A stretch of DNA of 64,000 nt from Latilactobacillus curvatus JCM 1096 = DSM 20019 (GTDB lineage Bacteria > Bacillota > Bacilli > Lactobacillales > Lactobacillaceae). The position numbers were made by a program, and so were the translations under genes. Each line of letters opens with the position of its first letter. Position 1 is the first letter of the stretch. Shown one piece after another: positions 11,205 through 20,579 of the stretch. The stretch spans positions 1,178,001 to 1,242,000 of the forward strand of contig NZ_CP026116.1 of NCBI RefSeq assembly GCF_004101845.1, read 5' to 3'. The notes under the pieces are model-generated. The model made no database searches. It saw nothing but the letters and a program-made list of their open reading frames with translations, and was not told where the DNA came from.

Positions 11205-11882
11205 ATGCTCATTAAATCCCTAGTTTTACCTAAAGAACGTCTCACCACAATTGTTGAATCGGTGACCTTAGAAGAAGCATTACAGCTACTAGAAGAGTCT
11301 GGTTACCGTTGTGTGCCCGTCCTAGATGCTAGCGGCAAGATTTTCCGCGGTAACATCTATAAGATGCACATCTACCGTCATAAGTCTCAAGGGGGCGATA
11401 TGCAGCTTCCCGTGACCAGCTTATTGAAGAATATGACCAAGTATATTCCAGTTGACGCACCGTTTTTCAAAGTATTCTTCAACATTAAAGATTTGCCATA
11501 CATCGCCGTATTAGACGAAGATAGCAATTTTTACGGAATTCTCACGCATAGCACGTTATTAAATATGCTTTCTGAAGCGTGGAATCTCGAATTAAGTAGC
11601 TATGTACTCACTGTGCTTTCTTCTGGTGAACAAGGTGATTTGGTTGCCATGTCGAAGATTATCGCTAAATATACCTCAATCGCCAGCTGCATCACCTTAG
11701 ATGCTAAGCAAGATGAATTCGTACGACGCACCCTTTTCACCTTGCCTGCTGGACTTGATCTTGAGATTTTGAAAAAGATTGTTTATAAGCTCGAGAAAAA
11801 AGGCTATCGTGTTCCTGAAATCGATGATTTACAATCTGATAAGGCGCTCCGTGATGACTCCAAACTTGATGATTTAGTTTAA
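11205..11882 (+). CDS. cbpA: CBS-ACT domain protein, CbpA-like (putative c-di-AMP receptor)
   Basis: A 225-residue cytoplasmic protein. Residues 1-130 form a CBS pair (ESGYRCVPVLDASGKIFRGN and DLPYIAVLDEDSNFYGILTH). About 145-210 resemble an ACT-like domain (YVLTVLSSGEQGDLVAMSKI). This layout matches the Listeria c-di-AMP-binding protein CbpA rather than the shorter CbpB/YkuL. The ligand is inferred from family resemblance; the partner protein is unknown. AAGGAG lies just upstream of the ATG, and the gene stands alone between two terminators. Confidence 0.75.
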   Translation: MLIKSLVLPKERLTTIVESVTLEEALQLLEESGYRCVPVLDASGKIFRGNIYKMHIYRHKSQGGDMQLPVTSLLKNMTKYIPVDAPFFKVFFNIKDLPYIAVLDEDSNFYGILTHSTLLNMLSEAWNLELSSYVLTVLSSGEQGDLVAMSKIIAKYTSIASCITLDAKQDEFVRRTLFTLPAGLDLEILKKIVYKLEKKGYRVPEIDDLQSDKALRDDSKLDDLV

Positions 11883-11885
11883 CGC

Positions 11886-11921
11886 AAAAAAGGGCAGTCC
11901 TAATTAGGACTGCCCTTTTTA
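11886..11921. terminator. bidirectional terminator between cbpA and queT
   Basis: AAAAAAGGGCAGTCCTAA pairs with TTAGGACTGCCCTTTTT. A runs and T runs on both sides serve the convergent genes cbpA (+) and queT (-). Confidence 0.93.
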
Positions 11922-11925
11922 ATCT

Positions 11926-12453
11926 TTATGATTTCATTTGTGCATCAAAGTGCACAACTTTATCCACAGCATACATTACTGGTGCGGTAATCACCATGAT
12001 GACTGCTTCTGAAAGTGCCAACGAAATATACGTTGGCCAGAATGGAATGTGTGTGCTAGCAGTAGAACCGGTTAACACAATCATCCACGCAATCATACAC
12101 ATCGAAACGGTGAACAAGAGAATATTGACCACCATTTTTTGCCAAGTTTGTTTTAAATAGGGCATCACAAGCGTTAATACAAGCAGCGCCAATAAAGTTT
12201 GCCCGCCACCAAAAAGCGTATCGAGTAACTTGTTTTCAGAACTGAAAAAGAAATTGAACACTAATACCCCACCGAAAACACCCCATAGATATTTCTTATT
12301 GAAGACCACTAAATGGTTTAAGCCTTCCGAAATTCTAAATTGAATGGCTCCTGAAGCAAATCCCAACATACCTGGGAATAACGATAAAACAACGTATAAT
12401 GCTGCCACTAACCCGTTTAGAATCACCGTTTTTAATCGACTTTGATTCGTCAT
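11926..12453 (-). CDS. queT: queuosine precursor ECF transporter S component QueT
   Basis: A 175-residue membrane protein with five to six hydrophobic segments. The QueT signature includes FPGMLGFASGAIQFRISEGLN and NKKYLWGVFGGVLVFNFF. It is the substrate-binding (S) subunit of an energy-coupling-factor transporter and works with the shared EcfAA'T module encoded elsewhere. A preQ1-I riboswitch lies across its ribosome binding site, which independently supports a queuosine-precursor (preQ1/preQ0) substrate. The ATG has AGGAGG eight bases upstream. Confidence 0.92.
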   Translation of the reverse strand: MTNQSRLKTVILNGLVAALYVVLSLFPGMLGFASGAIQFRISEGLNHLVVFNKKYLWGVFGGVLVFNFFFSSENKLLDTLFGGGQTLLALLVLTLVMPYLKQTWQKMVVNILLFTVSMCMIAWMIVLTGSTASTHIPFWPTYISLALSEAVIMVITAPVMYAVDKVVHFDAQMKS

Positions 12454-12460
12454 CTTTGAA

Positions 12461-12500
12461 TCCTCCTAGTTTTTTTGCGTGGGATGGTTACGAACCACGT
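12461..12500 (-). promoter_or_regulatory. preQ1-I riboswitch in queT leader
   Basis: Read on the minus strand, P1 is CGTGG paired with CCACG, enclosing a loop TTCGTAACCATC. An A-rich tail (CAAAAAAA) and then CTAGGAGG follow. The TAACC loop, the A-rich L3 and the downstream AGG are the conserved parts of preQ1 class I aptamers. The AGG that closes the P2 pseudoknot is part of the queT ribosome binding site, so ligand binding should block translation. Confidence 0.88.
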
Positions 12501-12551
12501 TTTTTCGAACAGCTACCATCATATCATATTTACCGGCTGTTGATAAAGGTC

Positions 12552-12589
12552 AAAAAAAAGAGAACCCGCTTTTATAAGCGGGTTCTCTT
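12552..12589 (-). terminator. intrinsic terminator after mazF
   Basis: On the minus strand GAGAACCCGCTTATAA pairs with TTATAAGCGGGTTCTC, followed by eight T residues; it ends the alr-mazE-mazF unit. Confidence 0.9.
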
Positions 12590-12615
12590 CATTCTTTCTT
12601 TTTGGTATTTATGTA

Positions 12616-12981
12616 TTAAGGATTTAAGACCGCTTTAAGTCCAACACTAATGGTGAGCGCCCGATCGACTTGTGCCATCTTATCCGCCACTAAATGTGTG
12701 ACGCGATCTTTCAAGCGTTGTTTATCAATCGTTCGTACCTGTTCTAATAAAATCACGGAGTCGCGTTCGACACCATTATCCTTGGCCGTAATCCCAACGT
12801 GTGTTGGTAATTTCGGTTTTTGAATCTTTGCTGTAATCGCGGCAACGATTACGGTTGGACTATGGTGATTACCCACATCATTTTGAATGATTAAAACAGG
12901 ACGCATGCCCCCTTGTTCTGAACCGACCACTGGTGATAAATCCGCATAAAAAATATCGCCACGCTGTATTAATTCTCCCAC
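12616..12981 (-). CDS. mazF: MazF/PemK-type endoribonuclease toxin
   Basis: A 121-residue mRNA interferase that cuts mRNA at short sequences when not held by its antitoxin. It has [19 protein letters not shown] at the N-terminus, the GGMRPV arginine and the AAIT threonine that correspond to the catalytic residues of Bacillus MazF (NdoA), and [20 protein letters not shown]. The start chosen is GTG at 12981, with GGAGG upstream; the longer TTG frame to 12996 overlaps that site. It follows the antitoxin gene by 21 bases in the alr operon, as in Bacillus. Confidence 0.93.
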   Translation of the reverse strand: MGELIQRGDIFYADLSPVVGSEQGGMRPVLIIQNDVGNHHSPTVIVAAITAKIQKPKLPTHVGITAKDNGVERDSVILLEQVRTIDKQRLKDRVTHLVADKMAQVDRALTISVGLKAVLNP

Positions 12982-13002
12982 TTGTTCTCCCTCCAATTAG
13001 GA

Positions 13003-13263
13003 TCAATCAACTACGCGAATGTGTGCGTACGCCTCACTTTCGCAAGCGTTAAATTCAGCCGCAATTTGACTGTTGATGCTAGCCATCTCAGCGTACCCGT
13101 TAATGACGTTATCTACTTTTGACTGTCTGGTCGCCATGAATTCGTGAAGCGCATCTTGAATCAAATCACTCTCATCAAGGGCATACACCTCACAATACTG
13201 CTTAATTGCTTGGACCAACTCAACGTCTAATTTAACGGATAGTTGTTCACGGTTAGCTTTCAT
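13003..13263 (-). CDS. mazE: MazE/NdoAI-like ribbon-helix-helix antitoxin
   Basis: An 86-residue protein whose N-terminal REQLSVKLDVELVQAIKQYC matches a ribbon-helix-helix DNA-binding fold. The acidic C-terminus probably wraps MazF. The start chosen is the ATG at 13263 because GGAGG lies nine bases upstream; two earlier in-frame starts are too close to or before this site. Its position between alr and mazF gives the identification, as antitoxins diverge fast. The complex is expected to repress its own promoter, but no separate promoter was found. Confidence 0.85.
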   Translation of the reverse strand: MKANREQLSVKLDVELVQAIKQYCEVYALDESDLIQDALHEFMATRQSKVDNVINGYAEMASINSQIAAEFNACESEAYAHIRVVD

Positions 13264-13340
13264 CTGCATCAACCTCCGAATCAACACTTTAACCTTTATT
13301 CATCCTACCACAGAACTGGCGATAATCAAATTCTTAATCC

Positions 13341-14483
13341 TTAATGTTCATCAATTCCACTGTAAACCCGTGGTAACCGATCAGATAAACCACAGATAAT
13401 TTCATAGTGAATCGTCCCTGCATAATCTGCGATCTCTTGTAAAGTAATTTCGTCATCACCACTTTTACCAACAAAAACTACTTTGGTCCCCACTGGATAT
13501 TGCTTAGGTAACCGAATCATCAATTGATCCATGCAGACCCGACCGACAATTTCACACCGATGTCCATCCACCAAAACGGTTGAGCCTTGCATCCGTCTAG
13601 ACCAACCATCGGCGTAACCGATTGGAATCGTCCCAATCCATTCAGATTCACTCGCTTCATAAGTCGCACCGTAACCAATCTTACTTCCGGCTTCAACTTG
13701 CTTAACAAAGACCAATTCTGATTCAAGACTTAGCGCCGGTTTCAATGCATAAGGCAATTCAGGAATCGCATTCCCTGAAGGATTCAATCCGTACATACTA
13801 ATTCCCATTCGAATTAAATTCTCATTGCAAGCTGAGTGCCATAAACTCGTGGCTGAATTCGAAACATGCACAAATCGTGGACATTCTGGTAACACGGCTA
13901 CTAGTTCATTAAACCGGGCACTTTGTTCTTTAAAATAAGTATCATCGGGATCATCCGCAGTTGCGAAATGGGTAAAAATCCCTTCTAAATCAAAATATTT
14001 CGCATGTGCTTTGATAAATGTGGCTGCTGCTAGTAATTCAGTCGCATTTCTAAAACCAATTCGCCCCATACCACTATCCACACTCAAATGAATGTGCATT
14101 GGTTGTGGATAAGGTATTTGTTGGGCAATTTCGTAAGCAGCTTGCAACCATTCGAGTGATCCGACCGTAATGGAGATTTGGTTGGCAATCACCAATTCGA
14201 TTTCGGTGGGCTGTGTAATCCCTAGCACCAAAATGGGTTCCGTAAAGTTAGCACGCCGTAAAGCTAAGGCCTCATCTAAAATAGCCACACAAAATCCTGC
14301 AGCACCAGCCGCTTGGGCCGCTTCTGCAACAGGAATCATGCCATGCCCATAAGCATTTGCTTTTAAGACAGGGAAAATCACTGCATCTGTGCCTTTTAAA
14401 TCCTTTAGTTCATTTTGAATATTTTCATAAATTGCGTTTTGATCAACTAGAATGCGTGTTGGTCGTAAGTAGCCGACTGTCAT
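13341..14483 (-). CDS. alr: alanine racemase
   Basis: A PLP enzyme that converts L- to D-alanine for peptidoglycan and teichoic acid D-alanylation. It has 380 residues. The PLP lysine is in FPVLKANAYGHGM (about residue 40), the second catalytic Tyr in the GYGATYEASESEW segment, and TIPIGYADGWSRR and GRVCMDQLM are typical. The ATG has AGAGG upstream. The gene starts four bases after acpS and leads into mazEF, the common acpS-alr-mazEF order of Bacilli. Confidence 0.97.
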   Translation of the reverse strand: MTVGYLRPTRILVDQNAIYENIQNELKDLKGTDAVIFPVLKANAYGHGMIPVAEAAQAAGAAGFCVAILDEALALRRANFTEPILVLGITQPTEIELVIANQISITVGSLEWLQAAYEIAQQIPYPQPMHIHLSVDSGMGRIGFRNATELLAAATFIKAHAKYFDLEGIFTHFATADDPDDTYFKEQSARFNELVAVLPECPRFVHVSNSATSLWHSACNENLIRMGISMYGLNPSGNAIPELPYALKPALSLESELVFVKQVEAGSKIGYGATYEASESEWIGTIPIGYADGWSRRMQGSTVLVDGHRCEIVGRVCMDQLMIRLPKQYPVGTKVVFVGKSGDDEITLQEIADYAGTIHYEIICGLSDRLPRVYSGIDEH

Positions 14484-14487
14484 CGTC

Positions 14488-14841
14488 TCAACCTCTTTCC
14501 AAAATAACTTCTGCCATCACTAACGTCGTTGTATGCGAAAGTGATACGTGGACAGTTCCCTCAAATAAATCTTGTTTGATGTAGGGTTTGCCCTTTGCAT
14601 CATTTAACGTTTCAATCGCTTGCAGTTGTACCTGTCCAATACCAGTCCCATAAGCTTTACTAAAAGCTTCCTTCACTGCAAAGCGCCCCGCTAAAAATTC
14701 TAACGCACGGCGCCCCGTATACCGTTTAAACAGTTCATATTCCTTAGCTGTTAATACTTTTTCAGCAAAATGACTATTCTTACTCTGTGCTTTTTCAAAT
14801 CGATCAATTTCGGCTAAATCAATGCCTAATCCAGCAATCAT
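14488..14841 (-). CDS. acpS: holo-[acyl-carrier-protein] synthase
   Basis: Moves 4'-phosphopantetheine from CoA to the serine of acyl carrier protein. The 117-residue length is standard. The N-terminal GLGIDLAEIDRFEKA holds the metal-binding Asp, and FLAGRFAVKEAFSKAYGTGIG holds the second metal-binding Glu with the CoA site. It is first in the acpS-alr-mazE-mazF cluster. Two terminators separate it from cshA downstream of murF, so it probably has its own promoter in the short gap at 14842-14880. Confidence 0.96.
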   Translation of the reverse strand: MIAGLGIDLAEIDRFEKAQSKNSHFAEKVLTAKEYELFKRYTGRRALEFLAGRFAVKEAFSKAYGTGIGQVQLQAIETLNDAKGKPYIKQDLFEGTVHVSLSHTTTLVMAEVILERG

Positions 14842-14888
14842 CGTCTTCGCCCCTAGTACCCTATTTTTAATTAGTTTACCACAAAAAA

Positions 14889-14915
14889 GACAGAGACTGA
14901 ACTTACATCTCTGTC
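14889..14915 (-). terminator. second terminator after cshA
   Basis: On the minus strand GACAGAGA pairs with TCTCTGTC and is followed by a T run. It lies about 20 bases beyond the first terminator of cshA, making a tandem pair. Confidence 0.75.
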
Positions 14916-14930
14916 ACAATTGACTATATG

Positions 14931-14968
14931 AAAACAGCGGCCGACCAAGTTGGCCGCCCGCTGTTTTT
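14931..14968 (-). terminator. intrinsic terminator after cshA
   Basis: On the minus strand AAAACAGCGGGCGGCCAA pairs with TTGGTCGGCCGCTGTTTT, an almost perfect GC-rich stem with T-rich ends. Confidence 0.88.
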
Positions 14969-14976
14969 AAAAAGTC

Positions 14977-16548
14977 TTATTTATCGTTTGTACGAATTGT
15001 GAAGTTCCGTTTTGAACGGCCATCAGTCTTCTTACGGTTGTCACGATTGTCATTGCTACGACGTTTGCTGCTATCGCCGTTGCCACTGTTGCGACGACCG
15101 TCTTTGTTGTCATTACCACGACGTTTGCCATCGCCATTACCACGACGATTGCCACCGCGATAGCCGCCACCGTTACCGCCACGACGATTGCCGCCGCCAT
15201 TCCGGTTGCCGCTACGATTGCCACCTTTTTTACGTGAAGGCAATGGACGTTCTGGTGTTATCTTAACAGGAACTGATTCCTTGCTGATTGTCTTCAAAAG
15301 CACTGAAGCTAATTCAACGTCAGAGAATTGTTTCAATAATTCTTCAGCTTCTTCGCTGAATTTAGCCAATTGGCCTTTTTCAATCATTGAGTTGATGTCT
15401 GCAACCGCTGCAGCTAATTGGCCCTTGAAGGCTTCTTTTTCTGTAGGTGGTTGTAATGGTAACATCCGTTTCTTCGTTAAGTTTTCGATGATGTGTAAGT
15501 ATTCCATTTCGTTTGGTGTTACAAAAGTAACTGAAACGCCTGACTTACCGGCACGACCTGTCCGGCCAATCCGGTGAACATAACTATCAGGATCTTGAGG
15601 AATATCGTAGTTATAAACATGGGTCACACCTGAGATATCAAGACCACGAGCAGCAACGTCTGTTGCCACTAAGATATCTAAACGGCCAGCCTTAAATGAT
15701 TTCAAGACGCTCATCCGTTTTTGTTGTGATAAATCACCGTGAATCCCTTCAGCATTGTAACCACGAGCCTTCAAACCGCGTGTTAATTCATCAACACGCC
15801 GTTTTGTCCGACCAAAGATTAATGTTAATTCAGGTGATTGAACATCGAATAAACGCGTCATAATGTCGAATTTTTCGAAGTCCTTTGCCCGCACATAGTA
15901 TTGATCAATTAAGTCAGCCGTTAATTCTTTTGACTTCACTTTGATCATTTCAGGGTTAGTCATGAAGCTCTTACCGATTTTCATGATTGGTGCTGGTAAT
16001 GTTGCTGAGAATAAAAGTGTTTGACGTTGGTCTGGCACTTGTTTGATGATGCTTTCGATATCATCAACGAAGCCCATGTCTAACATTTCGTCAGCTTCAT
16101 CTAAGACCAATGTTTTCACGTGGTCTAATTTAACTGTGCGACGGTTGATATGATCCAATAAACGACCCGGTGTCCCAACAAGAATTTGTGGGTGATCTTT
16201 TAATGAGCGGATTTGGCGACGAATGTCAGCCCCACCGTATACAACTTGTACTTTCGCTTTACGGTCGCGACCTAAGCGATAGAGTTCTTCTTGTGTTTGG
16301 ATTGCCAATTCACGCGTTGGTGAAATGATCAATGCTTGAATGTTAGGATTGTCTAAGTCTAAGTTTTGTAAGATTGGTAAACCAAAAGCGGCTGTCTTAC
16401 CGGTACCAGTTTGTGCTTGACCGATAACATCCTTACCAGCTAATGCCAATGGGATTGTTTCGCCTTGGATGGGTGTTGCTTCTTCAAAGCCAGCGCGTTC
16501 GATGGCTTTCATAATTGGTTCTGATAAACCTAATTCTGCGAATTTCAA
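14977..16548 (-). CDS. cshA: DEAD-box RNA helicase CshA
   Basis: A 523-residue ATP-dependent RNA helicase acting in RNA turnover, ribosome assembly and cold growth. Present are the Q motif (FAELGLSEPIMKAIERAGF, then EEATPIQ), Walker A AQTGTGKTAA, DEAD, SAT, and HRIGRTGRAG. The last 80 residues are a low-complexity Gly/Arg/Asn tail (RGG-like repeats) that likely binds RNA. The start chosen is TTG at 16548 because AAGGAGG lies eight bases upstream and the Q motif follows at once. The frame is open to 16653, but those 35 residues match nothing in the family. It follows murF. Confidence 0.94.
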   Translation of the reverse strand: MKFAELGLSEPIMKAIERAGFEEATPIQGETIPLALAGKDVIGQAQTGTGKTAAFGLPILQNLDLDNPNIQALIISPTRELAIQTQEELYRLGRDRKAKVQVVYGGADIRRQIRSLKDHPQILVGTPGRLLDHINRRTVKLDHVKTLVLDEADEMLDMGFVDDIESIIKQVPDQRQTLLFSATLPAPIMKIGKSFMTNPEMIKVKSKELTADLIDQYYVRAKDFEKFDIMTRLFDVQSPELTLIFGRTKRRVDELTRGLKARGYNAEGIHGDLSQQKRMSVLKSFKAGRLDILVATDVAARGLDISGVTHVYNYDIPQDPDSYVHRIGRTGRAGKSGVSVTFVTPNEMEYLHIIENLTKKRMLPLQPPTEKEAFKGQLAAAVADINSMIEKGQLAKFSEEAEELLKQFSDVELASVLLKTISKESVPVKITPERPLPSRKKGGNRSGNRNGGGNRRGGNGGGYRGGNRRGNGDGKRRGNDNKDGRRNSGNGDSSKRRSNDNRDNRKKTDGRSKRNFTIRTNDK

Positions 16549-16798
16549 ATAGTGTTCCTCCTTGTTTTGTAAAAAACATGCCATTACAAAACAGGTCCAC
16601 TTCGTCAATTGCACCATTTTCAAAAATCTGTCTTGTAATATAATTGTTTTCAAAAGCCTTTTTCATTAAAAAAGCTCCTTAATAGCTTATCATGCCACAA
16701 CTTAATTAGCAAACGGAATTGCTCCAATTGTTAATCTAATTCCATAGCTTCAATCGCTAAACAGCGTGCCTGTGCAGTTGTCTGTCAATTGCTAATCA

Positions 16799-18178
16799 TT
16801 AATTAACTTCAGTATCTTGTAAAGCAGCGACTACTTTTTCTAAATGTAAGCCATGACTTGCCTTTAAAACGATTAAATCGTCAGGTTGTACCTGCGCTTG
16901 CAAGCCAGCAATTAATTGCGTTTGTTCATGGCGGTTAAAGTAATGGAGGCGTTCTGGTGCATAACGCTCTTTTAACGTCACATATAATGGTTCAATTTCA
17001 TCCCCGAACAAGAAGACCTCTTGAATCATCGTGGGATCTAATTCTTGGGCCAAACTTTCGTGTAATTTCTTGCTGGCAGTACCAAGTTCCAACATGTCGC
17101 CTAAGACGGCAATCCGCCGCCCGTCAGTCTCAAAATGGCTGAAATTGTGTAAAACTTCTTTGGCAGCCGTTGGGTTTGAATTGTAAACATCACTCAACAT
17201 CCGTTCACCCTTTTGACCAACAAGCCACTCTGTCCGATTACTTGTGACTTCAAAATTCGCCAAGGCTTTTTTCATTAATTCTGGTTTAATATGGAACCGT
17301 TGCCCAACCAAAATTGCGGCCAACGCATTATTGACATTATAAGCACCCATCATTGGAATCGTAAACGTCATCTCTGGCCAAGCATTCAACTTGAATGACG
17401 TTTCAGTTTCACCTGCACGGACTTGTAAGGGATATAAGTCATTGGTCGTCAAATTACCGAATGTCTCGGTTGTGAGTTCGCCAACCCGTTCAGTCAATAG
17501 CGGTTCGTCGCCAGCGTAAATTAATAGACCATCTTCTTTGAGCCCATCTGTGATTTCCATCTTAGCATCGGCAATCTTATCACGCGTCTTGAAAAATTCG
17601 ATATGGGCTTCCCCGATCATCGTAATGACTGCGACATCTGGCATGGCTAATTCACTGAGCGCTTTTAATTGACCTGGGCGATCCATCCCCATCTCAATCA
17701 CTAAAATTTCAGTATTAGCTTCCATCGATAAAATCGTTTGTGGCACACCAATTTCATTATTAAAGTTAGCTTGTGTCTTGTGCATATTGTACTGACTACC
17801 TAAAACAGCAGCTGTCATATCTTTCGTCGTTGTTTTACCATTACTACCGGTAATCGCAACCACTTTGGGATTAATTTTTTGGAGATAATGCATGGCTAAC
17901 TTCTGATAAGCCGCTAGTGGGTCTGTAACCACTAATACAGGAAAATCAGTTGGCTGTGCATCATGATTGGCAGCCCAAAAAGTTGCCACTGCCCCATTTT
18001 CCTTAGCTTGTCCAACAAAGTCGTGACCATCACGCATACCAGCTAACGGTACAAACAAAGCGCCCGCATTTAATTGACGTGCGTCAAACGCAACATTCGT
18101 CACTTCAATGGTTGCCCATTGTTCAATATCGTTTTTAGCCCCAGTGACTCGTGCAATTTCACCCAACTGCATTTTCAT
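16799..18178 (-). CDS. murF: UDP-MurNAc-tripeptide D-Ala-D-Ala ligase
   Basis: Adds D-Ala-D-Ala to the UDP-MurNAc-tripeptide, the last cytoplasmic Mur ligase step. The 459-residue protein has the N-terminal substrate domain (AFDARQLNAGALFVPLAG), the ATP loop VAITGSNGKTTTKDM, the central ATPase, and the C-terminal SDVYNSNPTAAKEVL region. GGAG lies upstream of the ATG. murF followed by cshA, acpS, alr and mazEF is the usual order in lactobacilli. Downstream, 16549-16798 is AT-rich with palindromic stretches but no clear gene. Confidence 0.96.
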   Translation of the reverse strand: MKMQLGEIARVTGAKNDIEQWATIEVTNVAFDARQLNAGALFVPLAGMRDGHDFVGQAKENGAVATFWAANHDAQPTDFPVLVVTDPLAAYQKLAMHYLQKINPKVVAITGSNGKTTTKDMTAAVLGSQYNMHKTQANFNNEIGVPQTILSMEANTEILVIEMGMDRPGQLKALSELAMPDVAVITMIGEAHIEFFKTRDKIADAKMEITDGLKEDGLLIYAGDEPLLTERVGELTTETFGNLTTNDLYPLQVRAGETETSFKLNAWPEMTFTIPMMGAYNVNNALAAILVGQRFHIKPELMKKALANFEVTSNRTEWLVGQKGERMLSDVYNSNPTAAKEVLHNFSHFETDGRRIAVLGDMLELGTASKKLHESLAQELDPTMIQEVFLFGDEIEPLYVTLKERYAPERLHYFNRHEQTQLIAGLQAQVQPDDLIVLKASHGLHLEKVVAALQDTEVN

Positions 18179-18300
18179 ATCTCAATAACTCCTATTACTC
18201 TGTGTGCATTTTTACGCACGCTTTTTTTAGTTATGGCTTAAAATACTACGCAATATTGTACCATAGTTTCAAAAAAGCCCCAAAAATGATTGACCACCAA

Positions 18301-19539
18301 TTAAGAGTACCACCGTGAATAGTCATCAACCTGTTTATCATTTGGTCGATATTGTTGCTTAGTCGGACTCCGCCACCCTTTAAAAGCTGTTTTGCGTAGT
18401 GCATGATCATTTTGCAGCGGTGGTTGGCTATCTAACCGGGCGTGTTGCCGATCATTCCGATTAGCATAATTAAACGATTCACCGTTTAGTAGTTGCCGGA
18501 GTGTGCCATCATCTAGCTGGTAATGGTCAGGATTACTATCAATCAGACCATCAGCCTTTAATTTAAGCACTTGCCATTGACTGATAAATGCTCCAGATGG
18601 TGCTAGAATAAATTCACTATGAAAATCCGGCGTGAGTCGTTTTCGATTCCAATGCGTTGTTGGGCGCTGTCCGTTGCGGTATTTATTATGGAGCCGAGCT
18701 GGTTCACGCCGCAGCCAATAATGTGGCTGGGTCGCTTGTCGTTTTCGCACAAACCGCGCTAAGGCTTGTTCATCTGTTTCACCAGAGTGTTGAAAATAAT
18801 GGCGGATATAGCGTAGATTCTGCCGATCTAAATACATTCTGAATTGATGAATCCGTTTATCGGTTAAAACTCGACCGACAAATGCACGTTGCACACTTTG
18901 CGCAAAGGTTGCTAAAAAAGGCGCATCTGGTGCTAATTGCGGGTCAAGTTGATAATCACGTGCTGTTAATTGCAAAAACGCATGCTCATCCAACTGCGCC
19001 CCTAAATGCGTGAGCACTAAATTGATCCGCTGGTAATTAATTACTGGTTGTGCAGTTCGGTCCCCGTATGCTTCAAAAAGCATTTGATAAAGTGCTGAGC
19101 CTACTTGATGTAATGCTTGCCAATTGTGTTGCAAAATCCTTTTAAGCGCTGTTGGTTGCGCAGCAAGTTGTCCCGTTAAATGGGTTGCATAAGCGCGTAA
19201 ACTCGCAACGTCCCAATTAGCGCGTTCTAACTGTTCAAAATGGGCCACCACCTCTACCTGATCAACAATCCGATACCGCTGCGGTAGTGTTTGCCGCCAA
19301 AGATCCATTAATTGAGTGCCATCCGTTTTAGTTGCCAGCGTTGTGATGATGGCGCGTTGAATCATTGTGCGTTGTTGCGTCGATAATGTTAGCTGGTGAC
19401 GCGCATGCAATGCCAATAATAATTGCCCACGCACAACCGGTAAATCAATCATGGTAATCTGTTTGCTCGGTGTCTCATTCAATTGCATTATTAGAGTAGA
19501 TTGTAACGCCATTAACTGCTGGATTGGGGATAATCGCAC
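18301..19539 (-). CDS. uncharacterised Arg/Gln/His-rich protein
   Basis: A protein of about 412 residues that I do not recognise with certainty; it may belong to a DUF3114-like group of lactic acid bacteria. No membrane segment or signal peptide is seen. The N-terminal half is helical, rich in Leu, Gln and Ala. The C-terminal third is basic and aromatic ([20 protein letters not shown], then [20 protein letters not shown]). The start is GTG; the one at 19539 has GAGGAG six bases upstream, better than that at 19548. It stands alone between murF and a bidirectional terminator. Confidence 0.6.
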   Translation of the reverse strand: MRLSPIQQLMALQSTLIMQLNETPSKQITMIDLPVVRGQLLLALHARHQLTLSTQQRTMIQRAIITTLATKTDGTQLMDLWRQTLPQRYRIVDQVEVVAHFEQLERANWDVASLRAYATHLTGQLAAQPTALKRILQHNWQALHQVGSALYQMLFEAYGDRTAQPVINYQRINLVLTHLGAQLDEHAFLQLTARDYQLDPQLAPDAPFLATFAQSVQRAFVGRVLTDKRIHQFRMYLDRQNLRYIRHYFQHSGETDEQALARFVRKRQATQPHYWLRREPARLHNKYRNGQRPTTHWNRKRLTPDFHSEFILAPSGAFISQWQVLKLKADGLIDSNPDHYQLDDGTLRQLLNGESFNYANRNDRQHARLDSQPPLQNDHALRKTAFKGWRSPTKQQYRPNDKQVDDYSRWYS

Positions 19540-19565
19540 ACTGATCACTCCTCTTTTCCTTTATT

Positions 19566-19607
19566 ATACAAAAAAAGAGAGGGACAAAAATGAATTTTGC
19601 CTCCCTC
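19566..19607. terminator. hairpin between the 415-aa gene and htpX
   Basis: AGAGGGA-CAAAA pairs with TTTTG-CTCCCTCT. An A run on the left gives a T run when read on the minus strand, so it should end htpX transcripts. Confidence 0.8.
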
Positions 19608-19666
19608 TATATAAAACGTGTTCTATCAACTATTACCTACAGCTGATGCGTTATGTCTTTAAAACA

Positions 19667-20566
19667 TTACATCGCTCTTAATTTAGCGACTCGTTCTTCA
19701 ATCGGTGGATGACTATCAAATAAATGAGCACCCGACCGACTAAGTCCTTTAAATGGATCTGAGATATACAAAGCTGCGCTTGATGGATCCGCAGCTTGCA
19801 TTGGCTCACTGTCAGAAATCTTTAATAACGCATTGATCAAACCTTGTGGGTTCCGCGTTAATTCGACACCAGATGCATCAGCCAAGTATTCCCGATTTCG
19901 CGACAACGCCATCTGTGCAATACTAGCCGCCAAAGGTCCCAATATCAACAATAGGATCGAAAAAACCAAACCGATGATATTACTTGCACCTTCTTCACGG
20001 TCGTTATCACGACTGCGGCCGCCGCCCCACCATAACATGTTGCTGCCGATGTTCACGAGCATTGAAATCACCGCAGAAAGTGCCAAGGCAATCGTTTGTA
20101 ACCGAATATCGTAATTGCGAATATGGGAGACTTCGTGAGCAATTACCCCCTCGAGTTCCTCCCGATTCAAACGCGCCATGATGCCAGTCGTGACCGCCAC
20201 CGCAGCGTGTTGTGGATCATTGCCTGTTGCAAACGCGTTTGGGCTAGGATCGTCAACAATGAAAACCCGGGGTATCGGTACTTGGGCGACCATCGCCATG
20301 TCTTCAACAATGTGCCATAAATCAGGATATTCGCTAGCATCATGGACTTCGGTCGCATGATTCATCTGCATAACAACGTTGGTTGAGTTTCCAATCATCA
20401 TCGCCATATAAACGGCGGCTAAAATAGCCGCCACCACGACACCACTAATCAAATTACGCATAAACAGATACCCTAATGCAGCCCCAATTGCCAATACTAA
20501 AGCAAAAAAGCCAATCATCACATATACCGTTTTACGTTTGTTCTGTTGAATTTGTTCAAATAACAT
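19667..20566 (-). CDS. htpX: membrane zinc metalloprotease HtpX
   Basis: A 299-residue M48-family protease that degrades misfolded membrane proteins. Two N-terminal membrane helices precede the zinc site HEVSH ([18 protein letters not shown]), and a later pair of helices is followed by the [14 protein letters not shown] zinc-ligand segment. The start chosen is the ATG at 20566, with GGGTG nine bases upstream; a TTG two codons earlier is less likely. It follows lemA by 13 bases, a pairing that is widely conserved. Confidence 0.94.
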   Translation of the reverse strand: MLFEQIQQNKRKTVYVMIGFFALVLAIGAALGYLFMRNLISGVVVAAILAAVYMAMMIGNSTNVVMQMNHATEVHDASEYPDLWHIVEDMAMVAQVPIPRVFIVDDPSPNAFATGNDPQHAAVAVTTGIMARLNREELEGVIAHEVSHIRNYDIRLQTIALALSAVISMLVNIGSNMLWWGGGRSRDNDREEGASNIIGLVFSILLLILGPLAASIAQMALSRNREYLADASGVELTRNPQGLINALLKISDSEPMQAADPSSAALYISDPFKGLSRSGAHLFDSHPPIEERVAKLRAM

Positions 20567-20579
20567 TCCCAATCACACC

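Noticed and set aside
14967-15266. Open frames and repeated triplets opposite the end of cshA
   Set aside because: They mirror the Gly/Arg-rich coding repeats of the helicase tail and give low-complexity products; no ribosome binding site.
16549-16653. N-terminal extension of CshA by 35 residues
   Set aside because: The TTG at 16548 has an excellent ribosome binding site, and the extension does not resemble the family.
16679-16798. AT-rich palindromic stretch between cshA and murF as a further repeat element
   Set aside because: It shows some inverted matches (CAATTGTTAATC, CAATTGCTAATC) but lacks the AACGTGCT and GCACTCT ends.
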